Part shown: one piece after another, positions 12,418 through 24,804 of the stretch | How the letters are laid out: each line of letters begins with the position of its first letter | Position numbering within the stretch: the first letter of the stretch is position 1 | NCBI GenBank assembly: GCA_003999685.1 | Contig: CP021229.1 | Span: forward strand, 496,001-560,000 | DNA length: 64,000 nt | Source of the DNA: Taiwanofungus camphoratus | Taxonomy: Eukaryota; Basidiomycota; Agaricomycetes; Polyporales; Taiwanofungaceae | Direction of reading: 5' to 3' | Notes under the pieces: generated by a model | Told to the model about the DNA's origin: nothing | The model's input: only the letters and a program-made list of their open reading frames with translations | Database searches by the model: none | Made by a program: the position numbers and the translations under genes

Positions 12418-15400
12418 TGATAGGTCTGGTATCACTCCATGCCCTGAAATTGTGTATTTTCGGTCTCCTGTCCCTTTCTCAAAACGTACTGCTGAGTTTC
12501 GGAGGTCCAAATGTCGTAACAAGGACCATCACTAGGAAGTGCCCTAACTCAGTGGACAGGTGCAATACATATGTCTACTCATGCCTTGGCCATCCAACCT
12601 TCCTATTCAGGAAGAACAATGAGATTTCTGATGATGAAAGGTCTGCATGACACTCCGGAAGCCCTGTTGTAGAGAAAGCAGTCCCTCATGCTCTAGAATG
12701 CATGCCAGCAGCATCCTCTAGCATCTTTTCGACCTCTTACGAGTTTGGGCCTTTGGTTGAGAACAATCAAACAAAGACACTTCAGTTTTCGGTCTTCGAT
12801 CCTCAGTTCTGGTTCTCAATCCCTCGGTCTGGTGATATGATCTAGGGTGTCCTGAATGGAGGGATGAACCTAGGGAGTAGGTCTGATGTGTCCTAATGAG
12901 AAGGGAGAGCTAGCATGGTGTGGTACCTGTGAGAGATATCAGAGGGAAAGGTAAGTGAGTGGACATGACAGAGAAACTACCTAGACCACAGTCAGGGTCC
13001 TAAAAGTCTAGTGTGTGCAGAGGAGTAAGGGGCCAATGAATCCTGCACAACAGGATCTTATGCTGAGGTGCAGACAGTTCCAGGGAGGTAGGAATGTGGT
13101 CTTCTAATACAATGGCAGCAGACTCGTAGAATGCTGGCCAGGTGCAAAGGAGTTGAAGGAAACTGAAAGTGAACTGATGGTAAACTGAGAACTGAAGGAT
13201 CAACCAAAAACTGATGTAATTGGGAGAGGGGATACTGCTAAGGGATACTGGCATAGGAATGGGACGTAGAACTGACGTAGGTGATGGCTGATGGACTGAA
13301 CTGTACACAATATGTGCCTATGGGGTATAACGAGGGCGGAGGCACACTGGATGAGGAGGAGGAGGGGGGCTGGTTACTTAGACTGAAGTTACTCTAACTT
13401 CGAAAACGTAGGATGTAGAGGATGTAGAACTGCTGCGATATACAATGTAATATGACTGCTGGCTGACAATATGCACAGATACAATGGAGGAGAACCTTGT
13501 CAGACTGTTGGAAAGCCTTTAGAGCAGGGGAAACCCAAATCTGAACTCTGGGAGACAAGTCTATAGATTCTTTGAGACAAGATGGGAGTGTGTATCTTCT
13601 CTGCTGTCTGATAGATACAGGAGACTACATAAGGGGTCCATGGTGTCAAAGTATCTTATGCAAAATAAAACTGAAGAAACCAAAAACAAACTGAAAATCG
13701 TAAAATCTAGAAACTGATCAGTGTACCATATGGGGAACTAAACTGAAGTAGGACATGAAACAGGAACTCTGAATGTGGTAGAAAGGTTACTGGGGAATGG
13801 CACAGGGTGGGGGATGCTTATCTAGAGATCATCATATGGGAGATGGGCTATCTAACCAGACCTTGAGAGAAACAGGGACCTAGGAGTGCTGAACTGTCAA
13901 GCTGATGCGTAGGGGGCCTAGACAATACCAAGGGATCATATGGACGTCATGAATAAGAGGCCGGGACTCCGGACTGAGGGACCGAGAACCAGAACTGAGG
14001 ACCAAAGACTGAAAACCAAAGTGCCTTTTCTCGGTTGATCTCAACCAAAGACCCAGACTTGTCAGAGGTCAGGAGGATGCTAGGGGAGGCTGCTGGTGTG
14101 CATTCTAGAGTGTGAGGGACCACTTCTCTTCAACAGGACTTCTGGAGTGTCAGGCAGACCTTCTATCATCGGAAATCTCATTGTTCTTCTTAGATAGGAA
14201 GGCCAGATAGCCAAGGTGTGAGTAGACACATGTATTGCACCTATCCACTGAGTTAGGGCACTCCCTAGTGACAGAATAGAGCCCTCAGTCCTTGTTACAA
14301 CATTCAGACTTCCAAAACTTGGCAGTATATTCTGAGAAAGGGGTGGGAGACTGAAAATATGCAAATTCAGGGCATGGAGTCATACCAGACCTATCACCGG
14401 AGTCCCGGCCTCTTGTACATGACATCCATATGATCCCTTGATATTGTCTAGGCCCTCTACGCATTGGCTTGATGGTTCAGCACTCCTAGGTCACTGTCCC
14501 TCTCAAAATCTGGTTAGATAACCCATCTCCCATATGATGATCTCTAGATAAGCATCCCCCACCCTGTGCCATTCCCCAGTAACCTTTCTACCACATTCAG
14601 AGTTCCTTGTTTCATGTCCTACTTCAGTTTAGTTCCCCATATGGTATACTGATCGGTTTCTAGATTTTACGATTTTTGGTTTGTTTTTGGTTTTTTCAGT
14701 TTTATTTTGCATAAGATACTTTGACACCACGGACCCCTTATGTAGTCTCCTGTACCTACTGGACAGCAGAGAAGATACATGCTCCCATCTTGTCTCAGAG
14801 AATCTACAGACTTGTCTCCAGAGTTCAGATTTGGATTTCCTCTGCTTTAAGGCTTCCTAACAGTCTGACAAGGTTCCCCTCCATCGTATCTATGCATTTT
14901 ATCAGCCAGCTGTCATATTACATCACATATTGCAGCAGTTCTACGTCCCCTACATTCTATATTCCCAAAGTTGAAGTAACTTCGGTCTGAGTAACCAGCC
15001 CTCCTCCTCCTCATCCAGTGTGCCTCCACCCTCATTATACCCCATAGACATGCATTGTGTATAGTTCAGTCCATCAGTTATCACCTACACCAGCTCTATG
15101 TTCCATCCCTACACCAGCATCCCCCAGCAGCATCCCCTCCCCCAATTACATTGGTTTTCGGTTATCTTTCGGTTCTTGGTTTATCATTGGTTCGCCTTCA
15201 GTTTCCTTTGACTCCTTTGCACCTGACTGACATCCTACCAGTCCACTGCCATTGGATTAGAAGACCATGTTTCTACCTCTCTGGGACTGACTGCAACTTG
15301 GCATAAGATTCTGTCGTGCAGGACTCATTGGCCCCTTACTCCTCTGCACACACTAGACTTTTAGGACCCTGACTGTGGTCTAGATAGTTTCTCTGTTGTG

Positions 15401-15531
15401 TCCATTTGCTTACCCTTTCTTCTGGTATCTCTCACAGGTACCACACTGTCCTAGTTCTCCCTTCTCATTAGGACACGTCAGACCTACTCCCTAGGTTCAT
15501 CCCTCCATTCAGGACTCCCTAGGTTGTATCA
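12418..15531 (+). repeat. Reverse-oriented LTR (about 1.55 kb) split by a nested LTR
   Basis: The two parts, 12418-12832 and 14397-15531, together form the reverse complement of the nested copy at 12833-14396: they begin TGATAGGTCTGG and end GGTTGTATCA. Removing the nested copy and one 4-bp repeat gives about 1546 bp, close to the 1564 bp of the nested copy. This subfamily differs from copies A-F but shares their start, internal blocks and length class. Confidence 0.75.
12833..14396 (-). repeat. LTR copy nested head-to-head in a reverse LTR
   Basis: A 1564-bp sequence starting TGATATGATCTAGG and ending GACCTATCA. It is flanked by CTGG (12829-12832) and CCGG (14397-14400), a 4-bp target duplication with one C-to-T change. 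The surrounding DNA is the same LTR in the opposite orientation, so the two together form a long imperfect inverted repeat with arms over 1 kb. The open frames here (for example 13000-13308 and 14080-14364, minus) lie in noncoding LTR and are not genes. Confidence 0.75.
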
Positions 15532-16300
15532 CCACTGCCATTGGATTTGAAGACTGCATTCCTATCTCCTTGGGACTATCCACTGATATTTTTTATACAT
15601 AGCACTCCAACCCCTACTGGGTATGACCTAGAGAAGCTGTAAGGCTATAGAACTAGTTAGTATGCAAGAAGAGTCAGCAGCAAAGGGGTTCCTGATCTCA
15701 AATTGGTTGAGAGACGTCTTTGAAGGTCTTCGATGACCTATGACATGTGTCACGACTACTTGACGTGACTTCAATGCACTACTACGTATGATGTGATTGT
15801 ACTAAGGAGAGGATTAAACGTGAGAACTTAGCTGAACGCAACCCTTCAATGTGACTCAAAGGTGGACATAAGACTGGACACAACCCTTCAACAGATGTCG
15901 AAGATGGACTTAGACACAATCCTTCAAGATACTGTAGAAGGCGGGTAGTAAACGCAACTCTTCAAACGTAATCAAAGACAGAAAGATGCTGTAGAACACA
16001 GTAAAAAACTGACTTGAAGGGGCTCTTCTTGAGCTCTGCAGGATGAGGGAAAACTTCTCTGTCATTTCGAGACATCATACATCACATTTATACTATTGTA
16101 CTATAATGTAAGGCGTATCGGAAGTGGCTTAGTACGAGTGGCATCCTAATTACTTGCGTACTATGAACTACAGAGTAGCTCGTAAAGGGAGTGGCTACTG
16201 TACTGATATCACTAGAAAGGCTGAGACAAAGGAACGTATATGAAATAGACTAAGATGAAACCTGTGGCCATAGTGTTATCGAGTGCATTGAGTGGCGCGT
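15532..16300. other. Unique-looking DNA between LTR copies
   Basis: The first 50 bases (from CCACTGCCATTGGAT) repeat a segment of the reverse LTR at 15241, so they are a second LTR fragment. The rest has normal CpG and no ORF of interest. Between 15835 and 15970 a motif like ACRCAAYCCTTCAA recurs four times at roughly 35-45 bp spacing. No gene seen. Confidence 0.5.
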
Positions 16301-18000
16301 TGATACGACCTAGGGGACCCTGGCACCTAGGGAGTGCTCCGCAACGTGGCTAGGAGGTAGTGTGTGAACTGTGGGGATGTGAGGGGAGAAGCTACAACCT
16401 GTATGATACCGGGAAACCTGTATGTCTTGTTTTTGTAAGTGAGGAAGTAAGGGGTCAAGGGTCCTGCATGACAGGATCTTGTTCCTAAGTGCTATACGAT
16501 TCCTAAGACCTTGCGAGGCCCTCCGAAGTGCGTGAAGTTCTTCGAAGTTCTGCGAAGTCCTTCGAAGTTTTAGCCAAAGCGCATGAGCTGACTTCGTAGG
16601 CTGTATAGAGTTAGGGGACAATAAGCCAATGGAATATAGCTTCAACTAAGCAACAGAGAGTACGAGACTGCTGCGAAGTCTTTAACTAGAGTTAGCTAAA
16701 GGGCGTAAGGCTTTGAGGCTTGTTAGAGCGAGGTGGGCGAGATTTGGCTAGCGTAGGAGACCTGTAGAAGAGGTCAGATGGTTTGGAGAGCTAATACTTG
16801 GAATAGGGACAGGAGAATGTGGTTGCTGGAAGCTCTGAAGTGTTTGCTGACTTCAAGGTGTAGGTCAGAGAGTTCAAGGGCGTACGGAGATGTACTATAA
16901 CCTGAAATGAAGGCTATAGGAGAGTCGTAGGGCTATTCGTAGGACGTAGAGATGACGCAATGTGAGCCTAAGGGTATAACTAAGATGGAGGCCCATCGGA
17001 TAGGTGCTGAAGGGCGCGAAGTCACAGCGACTTCATGGTTCATAGTGCGTAGTTCGGGAAGCATAGACGTGGTTCGTAGATATATCGCGAGCGTAGACGT
17101 AGTTCAAAGATACTAAAACGGAGGGCACTTTCTGAGATCGGAGCTACAGGGGAACTTGTATTCCAAAGGGAGAAGCGTGCACTGAGGGGTCTCTCTCGTA
17201 CATAGTAAACTACCTCTGACTAAATAGGGGAGCGTGAGGTAAAATATTCTTGCACGAAGTGATTCTTACGAGTCTGAAATGTGTACTACAGCACATGGGC
17301 TCTGAAGTGAACACGAGGAGGATAAAAACTAAATAGGAACTGAAACAGGGGAACTACATACAGTAGAAAGGTGACCAAGTTCATTCACGAGGGTGGGATG
17401 ACTATCCGAGAGCAGCCATGCGCTGTGATCAACTATCTTAGTGGGCTAAGAGCGTACAAAGTTTCTAGCAGCGGGACTTGGCCTAATCAGGGTAGGAGGT
17501 GTCCTAAATGGGTGAAGGATCATATGAATATGCCATAAGAGGACCTTATGGCATAGGATCGAGACCCATGGGGTGCGCAAGGCTTCCTAAGTCCAGCCTC
17601 CAGAACTTCGGACCATTTCGGAGCCTATTGGAGGTAGCTGCAATCACAAGAGCTAGGAGAGACTTAGCTAAGACTTCTTAGCTAAGCCCGGGATGAGTGA
17701 CATAGTAGCTGGGACCTAGATCCAATAGAACAGTATGGGAGGGCCGGCAGTGTCCGATAGTGGACTTAGCAGGAGTTAGAGACTTCGTGACTAGCGTTCA
17801 AAACCTCGTAGCACCTCATGTGACTTCGCAGGACTTCGTAGGGTGTTAGAAGGGTTTAGGAAGGAAAGGAGGTGTTAAAAATATTATAGGAACCTATCCC
17901 ACCTGTCGTAGGCTGTAGAAGGGTCATAGGATGGTCAGTTAGGGGATTAGAAAGCTCCTAAAATTGTGATTTGGGGCCCAGGAGGCTACAGGACTCATCA
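16301..18000 (-). repeat. LTR copy D, probable solo LTR
   Basis: 1700 bp from TGATACGACC to GGACTCATCA, with GCGT on both sides (16297-16300 and 18001-18004), a perfect 4-bp target duplication. It aligns along its length with the intact LTRs at 34366, 40955 and 51424, with moderate C-to-T decay and local indels, for example loss of the CCTTAGGA hairpin. No internal region is attached, so it is best read as a solo LTR. Confidence 0.85.
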
Positions 18001-18100
18001 GCGTCGAAGCTGATCGAATGATATCAAGGTGGCATGACCAGTCACGTGCGAAGACATTTGAGTGGCACTGTGTGTGGTGTATTATGCGTAGAGAGAACGG
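18001..18100. other. 100-bp spacer between LTR copies D and E
   Basis: Starts GCGTCGA, as does the sequence right of copy E (19779). It contains no polypurine tract or primer-binding-like site, so it does not look like the internal region of an element with D and E as its LTRs, although that remains possible after deletion. Confidence 0.4.
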
Positions 18101-19778
18101 TAATACGACCTAGAGTACCCTGGTACCTAGGGAGTGCTCCGTAACATGGCTAAGAAGTAGCGGGGTGAACTGTGGGGATGTGAGAAGAGGAGCTACCACC
18201 TGTATAATACCGGGAGACCTATATGTCTTGTTTTCATAAGCGATGGAGTAAGGGGTCAAGGGTCCTGCGCAACAGGATCTTGCTTCTATGTGCTAGACAA
18301 TCTCAAAGACCTTGCAAGGCCCTCTGAAGCGTGTGAAGTCTTTCGAAGTTCTGCAAAGTCCTTCGAGGTTTGAGCTAAAGCGTGCTATCTGACTTTGTAG
18401 GTAAAGTTAGCTAAAGGGCGTAATGCTTCGAAGTTTGTTAGAGCGAGGTGTGAGAGATTTGACTAGCATGGGAGACCTATAGAAGAGGTCAGATGGTTCA
18501 GGGAGTCAATACTTGGAGTAGGGATGGGAGAACGAGATTGCTGGAAACTCTGAAATATCTGTTGGCTTCAGGGTGTAGGTCAGGGAGTTCAAGGGCATAG
18601 AAGATATACTATGACCTGAAACGGAGGCTGTAGACGAGTTGTGGTGCTATCATGGGATGGAGGGATGACGCAACGTGAGCCTTTGGGTATAACTAAGGTG
18701 GAGGCCCACTGGATAGGTGCTATAGGTTGTACTGAAGGGTACGAAGTCACGTTGACTTTGTAGATCGTAATGCGCAGTTCGAGGGGCGTAAATATAGTTT
18801 GTAGATATATTGTGAGCGTAGATGTAGTTTAGAGACACTGAAACAGAGCTAGGGTGGAGACTTTAGGGGCTTAGGACCGTTCCTAAGGCTGCACTCACAG
18901 CACTTTCTGAGATCAGAGCTACAGAGAAACTTGTATTCTAAAGGGAGAAGCGTGCACTGAGAGGTCTCTCTGTTGTACATGGTAAACTACCTCTGACTAA
19001 ATAGGAGAGAGTGAGGTGAACTATTCTTGTGTGAAGTGATCCTTACAAGTCCAAAAATGTGTACTAAAGTGCATGGGCTCCGAAGTGAACACGAGAAGGA
19101 TAGGAACTAAATAGAAACTGAAACAGGGGAACTATGTGCGATAGAAAGGTGACCAAGATCATCCATGAGGGTGGGATGACTATCCGAGAGCGGCCATGCA
19201 CCGTGATCAACTGTCTTAGTGGGCTAAGGGCATACAAAGTTTCTAGCAGCGGGACTTGTCCTAATCAAGGTAGGAGATACTCTAAATAGATAAAGAATCA
19301 TATGGATGCACCATAGAAGGATTTTATGGCATAGGATTGAGACCCAGGGGGTGCGCAAGGCTTCCTAAGTCCAGCCTTCAGAGCTTCAGACCGTTTCAGA
19401 GACTATTGAAGGTGCCTGCAGTCACAAGAGATTGGAGAGACTTAGCTAAGCCTACTTAGCTAAACCCAGGATAAATGATGTAGTAGCTGGGGCCTGGACC
19501 CAATAGAGCAATATGGGAGGGCCAGCAGTGTTCACTAGTGGACTTAGCAGGAGTTAGGGACTTCATGGCTAGCGTTTGAAGCTTCGTAGCACCTTGTGTG
19601 ACTTTGCAGGACTTCATAGGGTGTTAGAAGGGTTTAGGAGGTGAAGGAGGTGTTAGGAGCATCATAGGAACCTATTCCACCTGTCCTAGGCTGTAGAAGA
19701 GTCATAGGATGGTCTGTTAGGGAATTAGAAAGCTCCTAAAATTGTGATTTGAGGCCCAGGAGGCTACAGGACTCATCA
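18101..19778 (-). repeat. LTR copy E
   Basis: 1678 bp from TAATACGACC (first G changed to A) to GGACTCATCA. It follows the same LTR family with more decay than A-C. The left flank is ACGG and the right flank GCGT, so no clean duplication is left. It keeps the CTTAGGACCGTTCCTAAGG hairpin. Confidence 0.8.
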
Positions 19779-20102
19779 GCGTCGAGTGGTGTTGAAGCCA
19801 TGACTAAAGTCCTAGGGTCAAGTGAGGGTGCTCCATGGGGCCTAGAAGGGCCTGGTGCCTATCACCGCATTTCAGCGTAAGATCCTGTCATGCAGGACTC
19901 ATTGGCCCCTTACTCCTCTGCACACACTAGACTTTTAGGACCCTGACTGTGGTCTAGGTAGTTTCTCTGTCATGTCCATTTGCTTACCCTTTTCTCTGGT
20001 ATCTCTTATAGGTACCACACCGCTCTAGCTCTCCTCTCTTTGGGCGCATCGGACCTACTCTCTAGGTTCATCCCTCCATCCAGGTCTTCCTAGATCATAT
20101 CA
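19779..20102 (+). repeat. Short spacer and end fragment of a reverse-oriented LTR
   Basis: After about 100 bp of unassigned sequence, 19880-20102 matches the last part of the reverse LTR at 15300-15531 and ends CATATCA. This is the right edge of the reverse element whose left edge is at 12418. Confidence 0.65.
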
Positions 20103-20106
20103 GCAT

Positions 20107-20285
20107 GACTTCACAGGACTTTGTAGGGCATTAGAAGGGTTTAGAATGCAAAGAAAGTGTTAGGAGCATCTTAGGAACCTATCTCCAATATCATAGGCCA
20201 TAGAAGAGTTATAGAATAGTCTGTGAGAGGATTAGAACATCTCCCAAGTTGTGATCTAGAGCCCAGAAAACCATAGAACTCATCA
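20107..20285 (-). repeat. LTR copy F, terminal part
   Basis: Continues the sequence broken off at 12417: GACTTCACAGGACTTTG corresponds to GACTTCGCAGGACTTCG in copy D. It ends GAACTCATCA. CpG sites are almost all converted to TG or CA. Confidence 0.75.
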
Positions 20286-22790
20286 CCAGTCAGGGTGGTA
20301 GATGCACAGCATTTTTGGGTTTGTATTGAGGCTTGACCTTGGGATGATAAGAAATTGATACATGATATCCCTTCCAAGACTACATGCTATTATGAGATGT
20401 GTTACTGGCCAATAGGACTATGGACTTAATTGTTTTTTTTTCTTCCTCTATTTCCTCACACCATGAATGTGCGGCTCCACTTTCATGTATTACTCACCCA
20501 GACTGACTGGTGGGCTGACCATCCCTGCTTATGCCACAGTAGTTACATATTTTGGACCACTGACTCCTTTCATCTTATGCTATCTCTGAGAGACCACTTA
20601 GCTATACCCAGGGGTTGATGGTAGCAGTATATAGTAGATCCTTCCACTGAGGGATTCTCTCAGTTGTATCCTCTTTATTCATCTATTTTCAGTGTACTAC
20701 ACACTTAGTACCAAATACACAATCCTCTTTACTCATTTTCTTGCACCTGCAAGAAGCCTATAAAGACTATCATGACTATATAGGGCTTGTAGTTGAAGAC
20801 TACTGAGGATTGTGACTTGTCATCACCATTGTTCCTTCTTATCCCTTTGCTGCACACCATGCTAAGCCTCCTGCAGCATTACCAGGGTGAACCCCCCAGT
20901 AACAAGGTGGTCATCAACACTTTGCCATCTGATGATGAATTGATCACCCAAGTCAGACACCACATGCAAATTCTGACCCAATTATAAAACTTCTGCCCAA
21001 GGATGTCTGTCTCAGAGAAGAGTAGATGTACAGATGGCAGAGGGTGTGGGTGGGGCTGCTCACTGCTCAGTCCTTGAAGTTTGGACAGCTCAGTGAGTAT
21101 ATACCTCTGTCCAGCCCTGACAGATATCAGATATCCAAATAGTGGAAGGCCAAGCAGATTGATAGGCAGATCAGCACATATTCTCTTATTTTTGTGCTTC
21201 TTACATGGAACTGCTCAGATACAGTGATTATACTCAGTTCACACTCATAGAAGTAACCACATTGAATGACACCTTTTTCAGTGACTGGAAGTTGCTTGAT
21301 CTCTGCATTGTTAGACATGCTAGCTGACAGCATGAAACTTGAAGAAAGACTGCTGGGTCTTTCAGTCAATGGGCCTCTCACAGAAGTTGACATATCATAT
21401 CATAGCCATATCTGGGTCACATCCAAGACTGCAGATAGAAGGACCTTGAGGATGGCCGTTAGCACCCTACAGGTTTCAAAAGTCATCTATTGGCATATTT
21501 TTATCAGGGCTAGGTACTATGGCTTTATGGAAAGTGTAAAAAGGCATAGAAGTGCAAAATCTTGTCCCGAGCATCACAAATACCACAAAACCTCATAAAA
21601 CTTAGCTGAGGTATAGATACAATAGTATTCTAATAGTTCATCAAGTTTTGGTACAAAAATATACATCTTATATGTAAATGTGCTGTTGTAAGACTCAGAC
21701 ATGGTGATTTCCTGACCTTGATGAGCAGACCTATTCTGATCCTGTGCACTGTTCCTCCTGAAAATTTGGGTGAGTCAGGGCCAAGCATTTTTGATTCAGA
21801 TCCTTCATCTCTTTATACAAGAAATTGTCATGGTTTTATACAATTCAACAAACATTGCTTGAGCGTGACAACTTCAGTCACACAGCCTCAGAAAGAAAAT
21901 CACACTTACAAATTCTGATTTGGCAAGGGATGGCACTGTTTGACAACTCAAACTGAGTCTCTCAATCCAGTCCACACCTTATTGAGTTGCCATTCAAAGC
22001 CATGCATTGGCTGAAACAATTACCCATCTTATTCTTACCTTATAGACACTGACTCATATTGGACCCTGCTTACACCTTCCGCCTTACACATACTGATTGC
22101 TAATACAGCCTGATGACTCATCACATCTTTGTACCATAGTTTTACCACCTGACAGACCACCTGCCCTAGTGTCATACTTGATCTGTGCTCATTGTCTGTA
22201 TTAGTATATATAAGCATGTACTTAGTTAGGTCAGACCTTAAGTTCGATCTGGCTACCATATCATATTTGTGTCTTGCTACCGCTTCACTCAACACCATAG
22301 GACTTTACAACACTCAGACTATATTGTCCATAAGTCCTCACCACCTTCTACCATGGTCAGGCCCTCAAGCACAAGGCAGTGGTCCAAGATACCAATTTGT
22401 ATCATTGGCAGGCTGTGATATAGTGTGACAAAGTTTTGCATTACACTTTCAAAATGCATTCTTTGTTATGGGATTGTTCTCACAAACATTCCCCTACACA
22501 ATTAAAATTTCCTAGTAGACAGTAATCTAGCTTAGGGTTTTCCCCCAGTCCTAGAGAAATTCCAAGGTCAAACTGTTGAGTGGTTTCAGAGCTATTCACA
22601 ATCTGCCAAAAATTTTACATTTTACAGTTCCCATGAAGCCATAGTACCCTCTGTAAAAAAAAGTAGTCAACATGTGTGCAAAATTTGCAGGACAGTCATG
22701 TACTAGTTGCACAAACTCACTACAGGTTGACTGGTGTGCGACTGTCCTGTGACTGACTGCCTCATGTCATGCAATTTGGTACCAGAAAGG
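20286..22790. repeat. CpG-depleted relic, right part
   Basis: Only a handful of CG dinucleotides occur in 2.5 kb, against frequent CG after 22800. Frames up to 110 codons (21266-21598, plus) show no family I recognise. It probably forms one old block with 9961-10774 into which LTR F inserted. No terminal repeats could be matched between its two outer ends. Confidence 0.45.
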
Positions 22791-24740
22791 TGACTAAGGC
22801 CGACTTTCGTTACAGAGAAGGACGTTAGAGGAGTAGCCAGCTTAAACGGCAGGCTAATTGTTGGCTGAAGTTGAATCTTCTATCTGAGTCTTGCAGTGAC
22901 ACGCGGCGAACTTCTTGTTCATAAACACTCACCGCTAGAGCATTTTCTGACATCTCTCAGGCGGACAACTCTGCCCGTATACGATGAATCGACTGGAAAG
23001 ACCGTTTTCAGATCTAACACGTTGATTCGTCCTCAGCTGCTTTGAAAATGCACGGCGTCAGGGTACGATGTTTGCCTACTATCCGGTGTGCACTTGTAGA
23101 TCTTGTTGGACTTCGACTGAATTCGAACAGGAATGTGCTGCGGTCGTGGTCATTGTGATCGTCGCTCGATACTCGGCTTGAGTCGTTGCCTTTCTCGGCC
23201 GATGCCACCAAATGGATAGGTCAGTGCATGTGTACAACCCTTCGCATCGTATACCAGATATCAGTGACATACAACTGCTATATTTCTTGGCTTGATGTTC
23301 ACAAATCTGTGTGCCCTTCCAGTACCTTTGACAGACCGCACGAGATTAGCAAGATGCTCATTCCAGACTGTTCTTAATTGGATTCCATTCGTCATGTCCG
23401 CTCTGCAAGCTCCGTCTTGTTCTCGCTTCTTCGGACACTGCTATTTCCTCTTCCAACCCGGCTAGATTCACTAAGACAAGGTCTGGAATAATGCAATGAA
23501 TCAATGGTCCACGCGCCACCTTCATTCTTCGTTAGAGCATTCAAGCTATTGCGCCCTCATCCATTGGTCTCGTCTCCTTCGCCTGCCCCACCTCATGAAT
23601 GGTGCTTCATCGGATGATTCTATCGCACGTGTGAATCGGGCCAGTTGGCTCATACTTTCACAAGACGACCCGCGTGCCGTTTCCTGTTATACTGTGCTCC
23701 GATAGACCTGATTATTTTGTCTTAGTGATGTATGCCGGCGTGAGTCCATTCCTCTGACTGCCTCCATCAGGCTCCCTTGTTCTATAGACTATGTGTACTG
23801 TCGCATTACCAAGATCGATGGTACCCTATGTTGGTACGACCGCTTGCATGGAAAATCCTGCCTGAGGCCTTCCCCCTCCACGATTGCTAGGTGCGATTCG
23901 GCGTGTGCCAACTTTACTGCAAACGACAATAATATCTTACTTCCTAGCTTGGCTTCAACGCCGCACTTTCGCAGCAGCTCGTCTATTTCAATGTCATCCA
24001 TATACAGTGGAATTTCTCGTTGTGACTAACAAGACGAGTAAGCCTTTTCTGGAGTCCGAGGCAAATCGGAATTTAGTTGACGCGTAGCACGAGTTTAGAC
24101 CCATGATCTCTGTATGTCAAGCCTCGATTCACCTCGGGCTTTTCTCCTTTGTCAATATCGGCGTTCATGACCGTGTCGGGATTATCTTTCCCTGTATGTT
24201 GACGACTTTCGCACTGCTATCCATATGGTTGTGTCGAGGTTAGATGTTCGAGTAACTCCTTCTGATCTAATTTGACAAGCAATGAGCTCATTATGTAATA
24301 TGTCTGACTGTTCATCTATCCACATTGAGCGTTAGAAGTCTGGGCCCGTGTTAGTCAATGCAATTGCCAGAGCCTGGTAGGCAACACGATGCGTATTGAT
24401 TGTAAATACGTGGACCGGCGCCTTCCGGATTGGTTATGTCCGTAAACGCTTTGCCCTTGTCTCTGGAAAGTCGTCTGCTTCAGTCGAGGAATAAGGAAGG
24501 TATTATAGCATCCCGAGGTCGTCCTTATGACTGGCACCACACGCTGTATGCATCAACTAAATCCAGTGCAGCTCGGGACAAGTTAAATGAGTTAAATGAG
24601 TATATTTTTTGTTCTTGGCTGCTTCTATCTACCGTGATGTTTACTCACAGGATCAGCCAGTCTCAATAAGCCAACCTTCCACACGTTCTGATGCCCAGGC
24701 AACATTAGAGTATTGGCCTCGATGCCAGCACGCCGTGATG
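22791..24740. other. About 2 kb without a recognised gene
   Basis: Normal CpG returns here. A 70-codon ATG frame at 23789-24001 (minus) is leucine/glutamate-rich near its start and could be an exon, but nothing supports it. The rest shows only short overlapping frames. Nothing else can be assigned. Confidence 0.4.
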
Positions 24741-24744
24741 GAAA

Positions 24745-24751
24745 TATAAAA
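24745..24751 (+). promoter_or_regulatory. TATA box of the S53 peptidase gene
   Basis: TATAAAA lies 54 bases upstream of the ATG at 24805, a plausible TATA position for a strongly expressed fungal secreted enzyme. Inferred from sequence and position only. Confidence 0.5.
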
Positions 24752-24804
24752 GCCCGGTGCGGTAATTACAGTGCTGTGTGGACCGCCTGTCCTCAATTTC
24801 CAGG

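Larger units (their letters stand above)
12414..20106 (+). mobile_element. Remnant of a reverse-oriented LTR element inserted in LTR copy F
   Basis: Bounded left by GCGT (12414-12417) then TGATAGGTCTGG, and right by CATATCA (to 20102) then GCAT (20103-20106). Removing it rejoins LTR F in register with copy D, so this is one integration event with a 4-bp duplication (one copy altered by a transition). The left LTR is 12418-12832 plus 14397-15531, interrupted by another LTR copy. A reverse LTR end remains at about 19880-20102. The internal coding region is gone; copies D and E and some unique sequence lie where it should be. Later deletion or recombination must have removed the rest. No intact ORF is present. 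Confidence 0.65.

Noticed and set aside
13000-15306. Several 80-100 codon frames between 13.0 and 15.3 kb
   Set aside because: They lie in noncoding LTR copies; the same sequence occurs in both orientations and is decayed.
24778-24804. Upstream start of the S53 gene at 24778
   Set aside because: That codon is GTG; the ATG at 24805 gives a clean signal peptide.
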